From contig NZ_JAMFTN010000026.1 in the NCBI RefSeq assembly GCF_023922585.1, forward strand, positions 13,019-70,938: a DNA stretch of 57,920 nt, read 5' to 3'. Positions 51,062-57,918 of this stretch are shown here, piece after piece. The notes under the pieces were generated by a model. It saw only the letters and a program-made list of their open reading frames with translations. It had not been told where the DNA came from and searched no databases. This DNA comes from Aliidiomarina quisquiliarum. GTDB taxonomy: Bacteria; Pseudomonadota; Gammaproteobacteria; Enterobacterales; Alteromonadaceae. Within the stretch, counting starts at the first letter, position 1; every line of letters starts with the position of its first letter. The translations under genes and the position numbers were made by a program.

Positions 51062-51096
51062 AACGCCCGCTGATAACCTCAGCGGGCGTTTTTTTG
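51062..51096 (+). terminator. Terminator after frmA-fghA
   Basis: AACGCCCGCTGA pairs with TCAGCGGGCGTT across a five-base loop (TAACC), followed by seven T residues. A strong Rho-independent terminator 36 bases after the fghA stop, and the right boundary of the conserved chromosome before the accessory segment. Confidence 0.93.
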
Positions 51097-51172
51097 TGTG
51101 GGTTTTAATATTGTGGGGGGTAGGAGCGCTTTTCAGCGAATTGATTCTCTGGTGCAGTAACTTGTTAAGTAT

Positions 51173-51454
51173 CTATCGCTCATTTTCAAGCTCATGCCAT
51201 ACTCTAAGAATGATGATTACACTACTATGCACTGAATAGCGCACAACGTATTTACCAAAAACCATGTCGCGAATACTGTCTGGTACCGGTGCTAATTTAA
51301 CCTGCACCCCCATCAAGGGAAACTCCGGCAACAAGCTAATTTTTTCGACCAATTCCGTGGCTATTCTGCTTGCAACAAGAGGGCTATGTGCAGCTATGAA
51401 CTCTCGCAGACGTTTTAAATCTTCAATGGCCTCGTCTGTATAAACCAAGTTCAC
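51173..51454 (-). CDS. RelE/ParE-family toxin
   Basis: A 93-residue protein with the ParE/RelE pattern: VYTDEAIEDLKRLREFIAAH, SRIATELVEKISLLPEFPLM, SIRDMVFGKYVVRYSV and a closing IIILRVWHELENER, the strand-and-helix end typical of ParE. ParE toxins act on DNA gyrase, whereas RelE types cleave mRNA; the sequence looks closer to ParE. It overlaps the antitoxin gene by 4 bases, antitoxin first, so the pair is translationally coupled. Confidence 0.85.
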   Translation of the reverse strand: MNLVYTDEAIEDLKRLREFIAAHSPLVASRIATELVEKISLLPEFPLMGVQVKLAPVPDSIRDMVFGKYVVRYSVHSSVIIILRVWHELENER

Positions 51455-51723
51455 TCACCAGACCTCGGTGCATTTTGTTCATTGTCTGTTCCCCAACTAT
51501 TCAGCCAACTGTGCACCTCACTGGCATCAACCACCTTGCCTTGGGCAGCAGACTCCATTGCCCCTAGTGTTTGATTCCAGCGCTCTTGCTCAAGGTTCTG
51601 CTTATCAATATATTCTGTTAAGGCTTGGTTGATCACCCAACTTTTACTCCGATGTAGGCTGCTAGCGATAGCTTCCAACTGCTGCTCAACTTCTGTTTGA
51701 AGGCGGACCGTAGTAACACTCAT
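51451..51723 (-). CDS. Ribbon-helix-helix antitoxin of the ParE-type pair
   Basis: A 90-residue protein with an N-terminal ribbon-helix-helix DNA-binding domain (TTVRLQTEVEQQLEAIASSL then HRSKSWVINQALTEYIDKQN) and an acidic C-terminal tail that would bind the toxin. The frame is open 36 codons upstream, but AGGGG sits nine bases before the ATG at 51723, and the RHH fold starts there. It would repress its own promoter, as in CopG/ParD-type systems. Confidence 0.85.
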   Translation of the reverse strand: MSVTTVRLQTEVEQQLEAIASSLHRSKSWVINQALTEYIDKQNLEQERWNQTLGAMESAAQGKVVDASEVHSWLNSWGTDNEQNAPRSGE

Positions 51724-51842
51724 GGCTAACCCCTTTAATTCAAAAACTACAGTGTAATACATTCTAGTTGAAGAAAGTGTGCCAAGCAATTTAACGCCTG
51801 CCTGATTGCTTTTTTTGTGCGCCAATGACACTCTTTAACTAG

Positions 51843-52055
51843 CTGCTCTTTCAAAAGCCTGAACAAACAACCACATGGTATGGCGCAGAAAACATTGAAG
51901 TGAAGGTATTCGGCGAAGTGGTTATCGTCAACTTCACCTTAACCTCGGCTACCGAAGGCATGGTGACTGACCGATTTTATAATACCGGCGTGTTCGTTCA
52001 TCGAGACGGACGTTGGCAAGCCATTAATTGGAATGCAACCGCTGTTAAACACTAG
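51843..52055 (+). pseudogene. C-terminal fragment of an NTF2-like (DUF4440/SnoaL) protein
   Basis: The plus strand encodes 70 residues with no start codon, beginning directly after a stop: TTWYGAENIEVKVFGEVVIV then NFTLTS, FYNTGVFVHRDGRWQAINWN and a stop. The VFVHRDGRWQ-type beta hairpin is characteristic of NTF2-like DUF4440 proteins. The N-terminal half is missing. It ends 33 bases before the GGDEF gene and looks like a deletion remnant. Confidence 0.65.
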
Positions 52056-52088
52056 GCGATTCACAGCATAACGGAAAATAAATGCAGT

Positions 52089-53105
52089 ATGAGTAATTCA
52101 TTGGAACAGTCATTTAAAACACTTAAGCAAACTATACCCTTACTGCTTAAACACAAAATACCAGCGATACCCACCAATTATGCGCTCTGGTACACCTATG
52201 TGGAAAACCAAGATAGCGAGCTCCATGAAGAAATTGAACGCGCCATAGAAGAAGGCCGTCCTTTTTCCAATATCTATACTAAAGAGCTGTATCGCAAACA
52301 TGTGGCCGACAAAGAAGAGCTGACAGCCTGGCAACTTCGGCAAAGCGTTGAAGCCATGGTTACCGAGCTCTCGCAAACCGTATTAGACACCCAAAATAAT
52401 ACCGAAGGCTTTAAAACGTCTATGGACACGAACCTGCGCCACCTTGATAAGGTAGAAAAAGAAGGTTGGTCGATGGGCGAAGTGATGAAGCTGGTTCGAA
52501 GCATGGTAAAAGAAGCGCAGCTTATTCGGAATTCCACCTTAGACTTCGCCACAGCGTTAAAAGCCGCCGAAAAAGAAGTCACAAAATTAAAAGAAGAACT
52601 CCATAAAAGCCAAAAAGACGCCTTTTACGATGCACTAACAGGGCTTTACAACCGGCGTTACCTAAATAGTGAGCTCGAAGCGATAGATACCGAGCAACCC
52701 ACGTGTTTGATAATGATTGATGTGGATCACTTTAAAAAAGTGAACGATAACTACGGACACCAAATGGGCGATCGGGTGTTAAAAGCCATCGCAAAACGGC
52801 TACAGGAAAAGTGTAAACCCAATGCGATACCTTTTCGTTTTGGCGGTGAAGAGTTTTCGATACTCATGCATGGCGCCACGCTAGCTGAAGCCATTCATCA
52901 GGCAGAAAATATTCGGGTTGCACTTGAAAAAATTAGCGTTATCGACCGCCGTACCAACCGTAGTATCACAGGAATAACCGCTTCGTTCGGGGTTGCTGCA
53001 TTGAAGCCAGATACGCGCCGCAACGATCTAATCGAAGCCGCCGATCGCCAGCTATACCAAGCCAAGCACCTAGGCCGTAATCGAGTGATGCCGATGAGTA
53101 GCTAG
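52089..53105 (+). CDS. Diguanylate cyclase (GGDEF)
   Basis: A 338-residue soluble protein. The first 165 residues are a helical region, with PAIPTNYALWYTYVENQDSE near the start and a coiled coil at about 145-175 (LKAAEKEVTKLKEELHKSQK). The GGDEF domain follows: DALTGLYNRRYLNSELEAID, IDVDHFKKVNDNYGHQMGDR, and the intact active site FRFGGEEFSILM. No RxxD inhibitory site is visible just before it, so product feedback may be absent. The ribosome-binding signal is weak. A 30-base piece resembling codons 25-34 recurs at 53893-53922. Confidence 0.92.
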   Translation: MSNSLEQSFKTLKQTIPLLLKHKIPAIPTNYALWYTYVENQDSELHEEIERAIEEGRPFSNIYTKELYRKHVADKEELTAWQLRQSVEAMVTELSQTVLDTQNNTEGFKTSMDTNLRHLDKVEKEGWSMGEVMKLVRSMVKEAQLIRNSTLDFATALKAAEKEVTKLKEELHKSQKDAFYDALTGLYNRRYLNSELEAIDTEQPTCLIMIDVDHFKKVNDNYGHQMGDRVLKAIAKRLQEKCKPNAIPFRFGGEEFSILMHGATLAEAIHQAENIRVALEKISVIDRRTNRSITGITASFGVAALKPDTRRNDLIEAADRQLYQAKHLGRNRVMPMSS

Positions 53106-53118
53106 TGGCGTGCAGGTA

Positions 53119-53457
53119 CTAGCAGGTTGTGCTGGCCGCATCCAATTGATTATTAGATGCTGAATTCGTGGGTACTTTAATGCTTAACTGTAGACCAAGC
53201 GCTTTGGCAACTTTAGCTACCGTCGCAAAGCTAGGGTTACCTTCCGGTGATAATGCCTTATACAGTCCTTCTCGGGTTAGCCCTGTATCTCTCGCAAGTT
53301 GACTCATATTTTGCGCGCGAGCAACAACACTCAAAGCATGAGCAATAAATGCAGGATCATCTCCCGCCTCTTCAATGCATGCTTCTAAATAAAGTTGGAT
53401 ATCTTCCTGTGATTTAAGATGCTCTGCTGAATCCCAACGTTTCGTTTTAATATTCAT
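53119..53457 (-). CDS. higA: HigA-type antitoxin (addiction module antidote)
   Basis: A 112-residue helix-turn-helix protein of the 'probable addiction module antidote' group: LYLEACIEEAGDDPAFIAHA, then ARAQNMSQLARDTGLTREGL and SFATVAKVAKALGLQLSIKV, the latter the Cro/C1-type DNA-binding region. The toxin gene lies 3 bases upstream on the same strand, the toxin-first order usual for HigBA. The last 20 residues are encoded by sequence that recurs in degenerate form at 54308-54353. Confidence 0.85.
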   Translation of the reverse strand: MNIKTKRWDSAEHLKSQEDIQLYLEACIEEAGDDPAFIAHALSVVARAQNMSQLARDTGLTREGLYKALSPEGNPSFATVAKVAKALGLQLSIKVPTNSASNNQLDAASTTC

Positions 53458-53460
53458 AGC

Positions 53461-53757
53461 CTATACCTCTAATTGCTTCGCAATTTCTTTGGCTTTAGCA
53501 ATATCTGCTTGTTGAGAGCTTTTATCGCCACCTGACAGTAAAATTACGACAACAGAACCCTTCTGAACAAAGTAAACACGGTAACCTGGTCCGTAGAAAA
53601 TGCGGAGCTCACTTATACCATCACCTACTGGTTCTATGTCTCCAAAGTGCCCCATCTCAACCCGATCGATTCGCGCTTGAATCCTTGCTTTTGCCCTGCG
53701 ATCTTTAAGTGAGCTAAACCATTTAGAAAAGATTGCTGTTGTTCGTATTTCAATCAT
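53461..53757 (-). CDS. higB: HigB/RelE-type toxin (addiction module killer)
   Basis: A 98-residue toxin of the phage-derived Gp49-like/HigB group. It shows IRTTAIFSKWFSSLKDRRAK, ARIQARIDRVEMGHFGDIEP, VGDGISELRIFYGPGYRVYF, and the closing LLSGGDKSSQQADIAKAKEI, all typical. HigB toxins cleave mRNA in translating ribosomes. The frame runs 16 codons further upstream, but the ATG at 53757 fits the family start MIEIRTT. No clear ribosome-binding site is seen. Confidence 0.87.
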   Translation of the reverse strand: MIEIRTTAIFSKWFSSLKDRRAKARIQARIDRVEMGHFGDIEPVGDGISELRIFYGPGYRVYFVQKGSVVVILLSGGDKSSQQADIAKAKEIAKQLEV

Positions 53758-53762
53758 ATGTG

Positions 53763-53803
53763 AACTGTAGTTAACTAAAACGGTTGTGTCAACTGTGGTT
53801 AAC
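53763..53803 (-). promoter_or_regulatory. Direct repeats upstream of higBA, candidate operator
   Basis: AACTGTAGTTAAC (53763-53775) and AACTGTGGTTAAC (53791-53803) are spaced 28 bases apart, immediately before the higB start. Twelve of 13 bases match. They probably form the binding site for HigA autorepression and may lie over the promoter. Confidence 0.55.
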
Positions 53804-53828
53804 AATATTCGGTAATAAATTCGCAGGT

Positions 53829-53922
53829 CGTTAATACTTAATTCTTGAGCATACGCTTTGAAACTTTAGCTACCGTCGCAAAGGTAGGGTATCCAGCGAT
53901 ACCCACAAATTACGCGCTTTGG
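53829..53922. repeat. Patchwork of higA and GGDEF gene fragments
   Basis: 53856-53890 repeats, with few changes, the higA sequence near 53201-53235 (shared core ctttagctaccgtcgcaaag), and the preceding bases resemble it more loosely. It is followed at once by 53893-53922, which matches the GGDEF gene at 52161-52190 at 27 of 30 bases (ccagcgatacccac core). Neither is coding here. The junction suggests duplication and deletion in this accessory segment. Confidence 0.7.
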
Positions 53923-53943
53923 TTGTAAGCGTAAATGTACTCA

Positions 53944-54183
53944 TTAACCAAGTTCTTTATCTAATTCATCCATCAAGCTTTCATAGCTGTACTCGGCCGT
54001 ACCACTTTTCTCGCCTTCTTCAAGCAACTGCCTGAGTACGGCTATTTTTCTTTCGTTGTCTTCAAACATTCTCAAAGCTGCACGTACAATTTCACTTGCA
54101 GAGGCATAGCGCCCCTCATTAATTTTATTGGCAATAAAATCATCAAAGTGTTTACCAAGTGTCATGCTAGTATTTTTTGACAT
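53944..54183 (-). CDS. parD: ParD-family antitoxin without partner
   Basis: A 79-residue ribbon-helix-helix antitoxin: MSKNTSMTLGKHFDDFIANK, INEGRYASASEIVRAALRMF, then an acidic tail LMDELDKELG. GAGGTGG gives a clear ribosome-binding site. In the usual parDE order the toxin gene follows ParD on the same strand. Here the next 130 bases hold only the fragment patchwork and then the higB promoter, so no ParE is present. It could be a relic or act as an anti-addiction antitoxin. Confidence 0.83.
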   Translation of the reverse strand: MSKNTSMTLGKHFDDFIANKINEGRYASASEIVRAALRMFEDNERKIAVLRQLLEEGEKSGTAEYSYESLMDELDKELG

Positions 54184-54524
54184 AAAACCACCTCGAATAC
54201 TATTAATTGGTATTTAATGGCACAACTCCGATACTCATTGTTCAATTCAGATTTAACTATGGCCTTACTTGTTAGAACAATACTTATACTCTAGTAACCA
54301 CGGTGTTAGTTGTGTCAGCCACACCTAATTCATTATTAGATGCTGAATTCGTGATCACACGGGGCGCAAAGCACAAGCGCAAAATATTGCACACTAACTA
54401 TAATAATCGTATTTAAAGGGCAATAAAGTGCACCTTAACAACATCAAGTCGCAAAGTTAGACAAAAACTACAAAGGGCTATATATTACACACAGACAACA
54501 TAAAACCTCACAAAGGTTGATTTT
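54184..54524. other. Non-coding stretch between parD and hipBA
   Basis: About 340 bases without a supported gene. 54308-54353 is a degenerate copy of the higA 3' end (53126-53170), with the shared core attattagatgctgaattcg. AACCTCACAAAGGTT (54504-54518) is a palindrome immediately before the hipB start that also supplies its ribosome-binding site, so a HipB operator there could block translation initiation as well as transcription. The remainder is AT-rich with no clear signal. Confidence 0.5.
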
Positions 54525-54866
54525 ATGCACTCTAACCAAAACCAATTCAACTCGCCTTTAGCGCTTGCAGAAAAGTTAGGCGAGCGTTTAAAGCAAGCCA
54601 GGCTAAATAAGAACTTTACCCAGCTTGAAGTGGCTGAACATGCGGGCATTAGCAGGCGAACCGTTATCAATGCCGAAAAAGGCAAGGCCACGCTAGAGGT
54701 GTTTGTTGCGATCATGATGGTGCTGAACCTAACTGAGCAGCTGCATTTGTTTCTTCCACCCCAGCCTATCTCGCCCATTCAACTGGCAAAGCTTAAAGGT
54801 GAAGTACGCCAACGAGCTTCTGGGCGCGCCACAAGCCTTGTTAAAGAGGAGGAGCCAGAATGGTAA
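54525..54866 (+). CDS. hipB: HipB-like antitoxin/transcriptional repressor
   Basis: A 113-residue Cro/C1-type helix-turn-helix protein (about 15-72: LGERLKQARLNKNFTQLEVA, EHAGISRRTVINAEKGKATL), with a basic C-terminal tail. In HipBA systems the protein neutralises HipA and represses the operon. Its stop codon overlaps the start of hipA by 7 bases. AAAGG lies nine bases before the ATG, inside a palindrome. Confidence 0.87.
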   Translation: MHSNQNQFNSPLALAEKLGERLKQARLNKNFTQLEVAEHAGISRRTVINAEKGKATLEVFVAIMMVLNLTEQLHLFLPPQPISPIQLAKLKGEVRQRASGRATSLVKEEEPEW

Positions 54867-56173
54867 TGGAAGTGGTAGAAGTCTCCTACTTGCAGCATCA
54901 AGTAGGTGCTGTGAGTTTCGACACCGCAACAGGCATGGCCGCATTTGAATACAATGCCCGTTTTATTCAGCAAGGCATCGAGTTATCGCCACTCAAAATG
55001 CCTTTGGCTGACACCATTTATACGTTTCCTGAGCTGGATTTTAATACTTTTAAAGGCTTGCCCGGATTGATTGCCGACTCCTTGCCAGACGATTTTGGTA
55101 ATGCGGTGTTAAACGCTTGGGTGGCCAGCCAAGGTAAGTCACCGAGCAGCATTACTCCATTGCAGCGCCTGCAGTACACCGGCAAACGCGGCATGGGCGC
55201 ACTCGAATACTCGCCCCCAACGCAAATCAAAAACCTCAATCAAAGCCAGCAGGTTGAAATCGAATCACTGCTCGCCATAGCCCAAGATATTCTCGACTCG
55301 CGAGAAAGCTTCAGTGTGGATATACAGCCTGAAATAGAAGACCGCGAAGCCATGCTGTCTTTACTGTCTGTAGGCATGAGCGCAGGTGGTGCTAGGCCCA
55401 AAGCGGTTTTGGCCTTTAACCACGACTTCAGCCAAATCCGCTCAGGCCAAGTGAATGTGCCAGCAGGCTTTACCCATTACCTGATGAAATTTGACGGCGT
55501 TACTGAACACAGCAGTCATCAAGAAACCTTTGGGGACCCGCTGGGTTTTGGCGCCATGGAATATGTGTACTACCTTATGGCACAAAACTGCGGCATTCAC
55601 ATGATGCCCTGCCACCTACTCCCCGATGGCGACCGCAGGCACTTTATTACTCAGCGATTCGATCGTGACGGCAATCATAAAATCCATGTACAGACGCTCA
55701 ACGGGATAGCCCATGTAGATTACAAAAAGCCAGGGGCTTTTTCTTATGCGGAACTCTTTGGCATTGCGCGTGAATTAAAACTGCCTGCCAATGCCGCCCA
55801 TCAATTATTCAAACGCATGACGTTTAATATTATCGCCCGCAACCATGACGACCATGCCAAAAACTTCGCGTTTTTACTCAACGATAAAACATGGGAGCTA
55901 GCCCCCGCCTATGACCTAGCCTATAGCTATAAACCCGGCAGCAAATGGGTGAACAGCCACTGGATGACCTTAAACGGCAAGCGCGATGATTTCACGCGAG
56001 TCGATTTTTATTCACTAGAACGAGTTAGCCCGCTATTTACAAGAAACTATATTAACGAAACCATTGATAACACCATTGAACAGGTGTCTCGTTGGCATAG
56101 ATTAGCCGTTGAGAATAACGTTCCTGAGCTATTGATAAAAGAGGTAGAGGGGAATTTACAGCTGGAGATTTAG
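54860..56173 (+). CDS. hipA: HipA-like serine/threonine kinase toxin
   Basis: A 437-residue kinase of the HipA family; E. coli HipA phosphorylates glutamyl-tRNA synthetase and produces persistence. The N-terminal subdomain contains KGLPGLIADSLPDDFGNAVL. The Gly-rich loop is MSAGGARPKAVLAF, the ATP-contacting lysine is in HYLMKFDG, CHLLPDGDRRHFITQRFDRD follows, the catalytic loop is NIIARNHDDHAKNFAFLLND, and the metal-binding segment is ELAPAYDLAYSY. All kinase elements are intact. GAGGAG precedes the ATG. The gene ends 11 bases before the first attC site. Confidence 0.92.
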   Translation: MVMEVVEVSYLQHQVGAVSFDTATGMAAFEYNARFIQQGIELSPLKMPLADTIYTFPELDFNTFKGLPGLIADSLPDDFGNAVLNAWVASQGKSPSSITPLQRLQYTGKRGMGALEYSPPTQIKNLNQSQQVEIESLLAIAQDILDSRESFSVDIQPEIEDREAMLSLLSVGMSAGGARPKAVLAFNHDFSQIRSGQVNVPAGFTHYLMKFDGVTEHSSHQETFGDPLGFGAMEYVYYLMAQNCGIHMMPCHLLPDGDRRHFITQRFDRDGNHKIHVQTLNGIAHVDYKKPGAFSYAELFGIARELKLPANAAHQLFKRMTFNIIARNHDDHAKNFAFLLNDKTWELAPAYDLAYSYKPGSKWVNSHWMTLNGKRDDFTRVDFYSLERVSPLFTRNYINETIDNTIEQVSRWHRLAVENNVPELLIKEVEGNLQLEI

Positions 56174-56183
56174 CGCAAGTGGC

Positions 56184-56239
56184 ATCTAACGCCTCAATCA
56201 ACCGACGCTTCAGCGGTCGGTTGCATTGAGTTGTTAGGG
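56184..56239 (-). repeat. attC site 1 (end of array)
   Basis: A 56-base site. On the minus strand it runs from CCCTAAC to the core GTTAGAT, a perfect GTTRRRY. Inside are the inverted arms CAACCGAC and GTCGGTTG around a short loop with one unpaired base, and outer arms CTCAAT/ATTGAG. It closely resembles short attC sites of classical resistance cassettes. It also encodes the last residues of the upstream hydrolase. Confidence 0.88.
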
Positions 56240-57171
56240 TTTCTAAGCTTTGAATTTAACCAAACATTTATATCGTTTACAACCAATTCACGGTTGCTTT
56301 CTCCGTGTATATTCACGAAACCATGATCAAGTTCTTTGTATGTTCGGTATTCAATATTGCCTTTTCCTTTTTTCACAAGTGCCCGCATCATTTCATCGAC
56401 TTTTTGAGGTGAAACAGATAAATCCCTTCCTCCCTGAATGACAAGCAACGGCGTATTCACTCCCTGAAGAACTTCAAGTTGGTCAATAGTTAGCATTTGA
56501 TACCACCAATTGTAACCATGCCCACTTACTTCAAGTTCAGATGGTTTACTATTGATAATATGATTTAAAAAACCTCGAAACCCCTTAATGCTCTCTTCTA
56601 TTTCATCGTTATTTACAGATGCAGACTTAATATTGTGTATAACATCATCAATAAATTTGCGACCACCACCATTGAAAGAAATCGTTGCATTTATATCATC
56701 GATTCTTGTGGTAACTAAATTAGCAATAACAGCCCCCTCACTCCCCCCAAGTACAATGAGGTTAGGGTATTTACGACCTTTACGTACAACATCAAGAACC
56801 GTTTTAACATCCGCTACTCGCTGCTCTGGGCTATCATTATGAATATATTTAGCTGGACAATCTTTACGTTCAGCATCTGAGCTAAAGCTTAACCCTCCAT
56901 CAATACCGTATTTTTCTATTAGAAGAACGTCTGCTTCTGGCCAAACATTCTTATAATCTTTAAATATTGATTCGATGTGTAATACGCTGTTGCAATCAGA
57001 GCCTTGAAGAATTAGCAATAACGTATTGTTTGGCGATGTATCTAATTTATGAAGTAGATAATAAGTAATATCGGAACCATCAGGCCTGCTGGTAGTATAA
57101 GTACTTACGCTCTGAGCATTCACAGAACCAGTTAAAAAAAGCAGAACTAAAGTTATAGATCGGAAATTCAT
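56194..57171 (-). CDS. Exported alpha/beta hydrolase carried on a gene cassette
   Basis: A 325-residue protein with a signal peptide (VLLFLTGSVNAQS, cleavage after NA). The fold is alpha/beta hydrolase: nucleophile Ser in IVLGGSEGAVIANLV, acid in VIQGGRDLSVSPQ, His in ELDHGFVNIHGES. An oxyanion-type ILQGSDCNS loop is also seen. The substrate is unknown. The C-terminal NNSMQPTAEASVD is translated from attC site 1. AGGA, 7 bases before the ATG, is part of the preceding attC core. The DNA is more AT-rich than the chromosome to the left, which is consistent with acquisition. Confidence 0.82.
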   Translation of the reverse strand: MNFRSITLVLLFLTGSVNAQSVSTYTTSRPDGSDITYYLLHKLDTSPNNTLLLILQGSDCNSVLHIESIFKDYKNVWPEADVLLIEKYGIDGGLSFSSDAERKDCPAKYIHNDSPEQRVADVKTVLDVVRKGRKYPNLIVLGGSEGAVIANLVTTRIDDINATISFNGGGRKFIDDVIHNIKSASVNNDEIEESIKGFRGFLNHIINSKPSELEVSGHGYNWWYQMLTIDQLEVLQGVNTPLLVIQGGRDLSVSPQKVDEMMRALVKKGKGNIEYRTYKELDHGFVNIHGESNRELVVNDINVWLNSKLRNPNNSMQPTAEASVD

Positions 57172-57178
57172 TTTGAAA

Positions 57179-57262
57179 TCCTAACGCCCGCAGCACGGGC
57201 GGCTTTGTAATGGAGGCGCAGCCGCAATGAAGAAGCCGTCGCTGTGCCTGCGATTGTTAGAT
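57179..57262 (-). repeat. attC site 2
   Basis: An 84-base site. On the minus strand it starts ATCTAAC (a perfect RYYYAAC) and ends with GTTAGGA, one mismatch from GTTRRRY. Inner arms include GACGGCTTCTTCATTGCGGC against GCCGC-rich partners and CGCAGGCAC against CGTGCTGCG. It separates the hydrolase cassette from the next one. Confidence 0.82.
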
Positions 57263-57263
57263 T

Positions 57264-57785
57264 TCAGGCTGCACACAAGATTGGCCAGCCGAATTTCGTG
57301 CGCCATACCTGCTCGCCCAGCTTGAGGATGAGCGAATCTGAAACTTCATCGGCTATCGGAAAATTACGCAATTCCAAATAGTGGAATTTCCAGGTGAATC
57401 TGTGGAGTTTCGGATATCGTGCCAAAGCCAGTCCCGCTGTCCCCGGGTCAGCAAACGTGTGCTCGCGAGCACGAGCCCTGAGCGATGAAGCTAAGCCAGA
57501 GTATACATGATCCAGATTCCAGTAGACGGGCCTCTCCGCTTCGTACCTTGCTGCTCTTTTTGAGATGTCATAGTTCTTTACAGGAACTTCGGCACCGTCT
57601 CTAGCGCGCATGTATGTTTCTTGCCAGAGCGGACATTCGAGGAACACTTCCATTGGCGCATCAGTTGACAGAAAGTACCACCCTGGCACTGTCGGGATCT
57701 CAGCTTCCACCATCCACTGAGAGTTGGTGAAGTCGACCATTACTTGTGTATAAGGTCCGTCTAGGTAATCCAGCAATCGTTTCAT
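57264..57785 (-). CDS. Cassette-encoded protein of unknown function
   Basis: A 173-residue soluble protein that I do not recognise. It is rich in aromatic residues (PTVPGWYFLSTDAPMEVFLE, FTWKFHYLELRNFPIADE) and has no signal peptide or membrane segment. The stop codon ends one base before attC site 2 and the ATG begins 5 bases after attC site 3, so it fills its cassette exactly. Its base composition is higher in GC than the neighbouring hydrolase cassette, as expected for cassettes of separate origin. No ribosome-binding site is evident. Confidence 0.72.
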   Translation of the reverse strand: MKRLLDYLDGPYTQVMVDFTNSQWMVEAEIPTVPGWYFLSTDAPMEVFLECPLWQETYMRARDGAEVPVKNYDISKRAARYEAERPVYWNLDHVYSGLASSLRARAREHTFADPGTAGLALARYPKLHRFTWKFHYLELRNFPIADEVSDSLILKLGEQVWRTKFGWPILCAA

Positions 57786-57790
57786 ATGAA

Positions 57791-57892
57791 ATCTAACGCC
57801 CGCCTAACACGCAATGTGTTGGCATGGCTTTTTGCGTTGTTTGCCAAAACCATGACAACTAATCATTGTCGGAGTTAAGGCGTTTGTTATAT
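57791..57892 (-). repeat. attC site 3, VCR-like
   Basis: A 102-base site. The minus strand begins ATATAACAAACGCC and ends TTAGGCGGGCGTTAGAT. The ends TAACAAACGCC and TTAGGCGGGCGTTA are those of the Vibrio cholerae repeat as I know it. The centre can fold through partial complementarity such as GGTTTTGGCA/TGCC. It marks the end of a further cassette to the right. Confidence 0.82.
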
Positions 57893-57918
57893 TGCATTGC
57901 AAACGTCTCATAATCTCT
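57859..57918 (-). CDS. C-terminal end of a further cassette gene (partial)
   Basis: On the minus strand a frame open at the right edge encodes RDYETFAMQYNKRLNSDND and stops at 57859 inside attC site 3. Genes ending inside the attC are common in such arrays. Only 19 codons are visible and other frames are open for a while, so this is tentative, and no function can be given. Confidence 0.35.
   Translation of the reverse strand, partial: RDYETFAMQYNKRLNSDND

Noticed and set aside
54252-54287. ATTTAAC...GTTAGAA pair that looked like attC ends left of hipBA
   Set aside because: Only about 35 bases long, with no inverted arms between the ends, so it cannot fold as an attC site.
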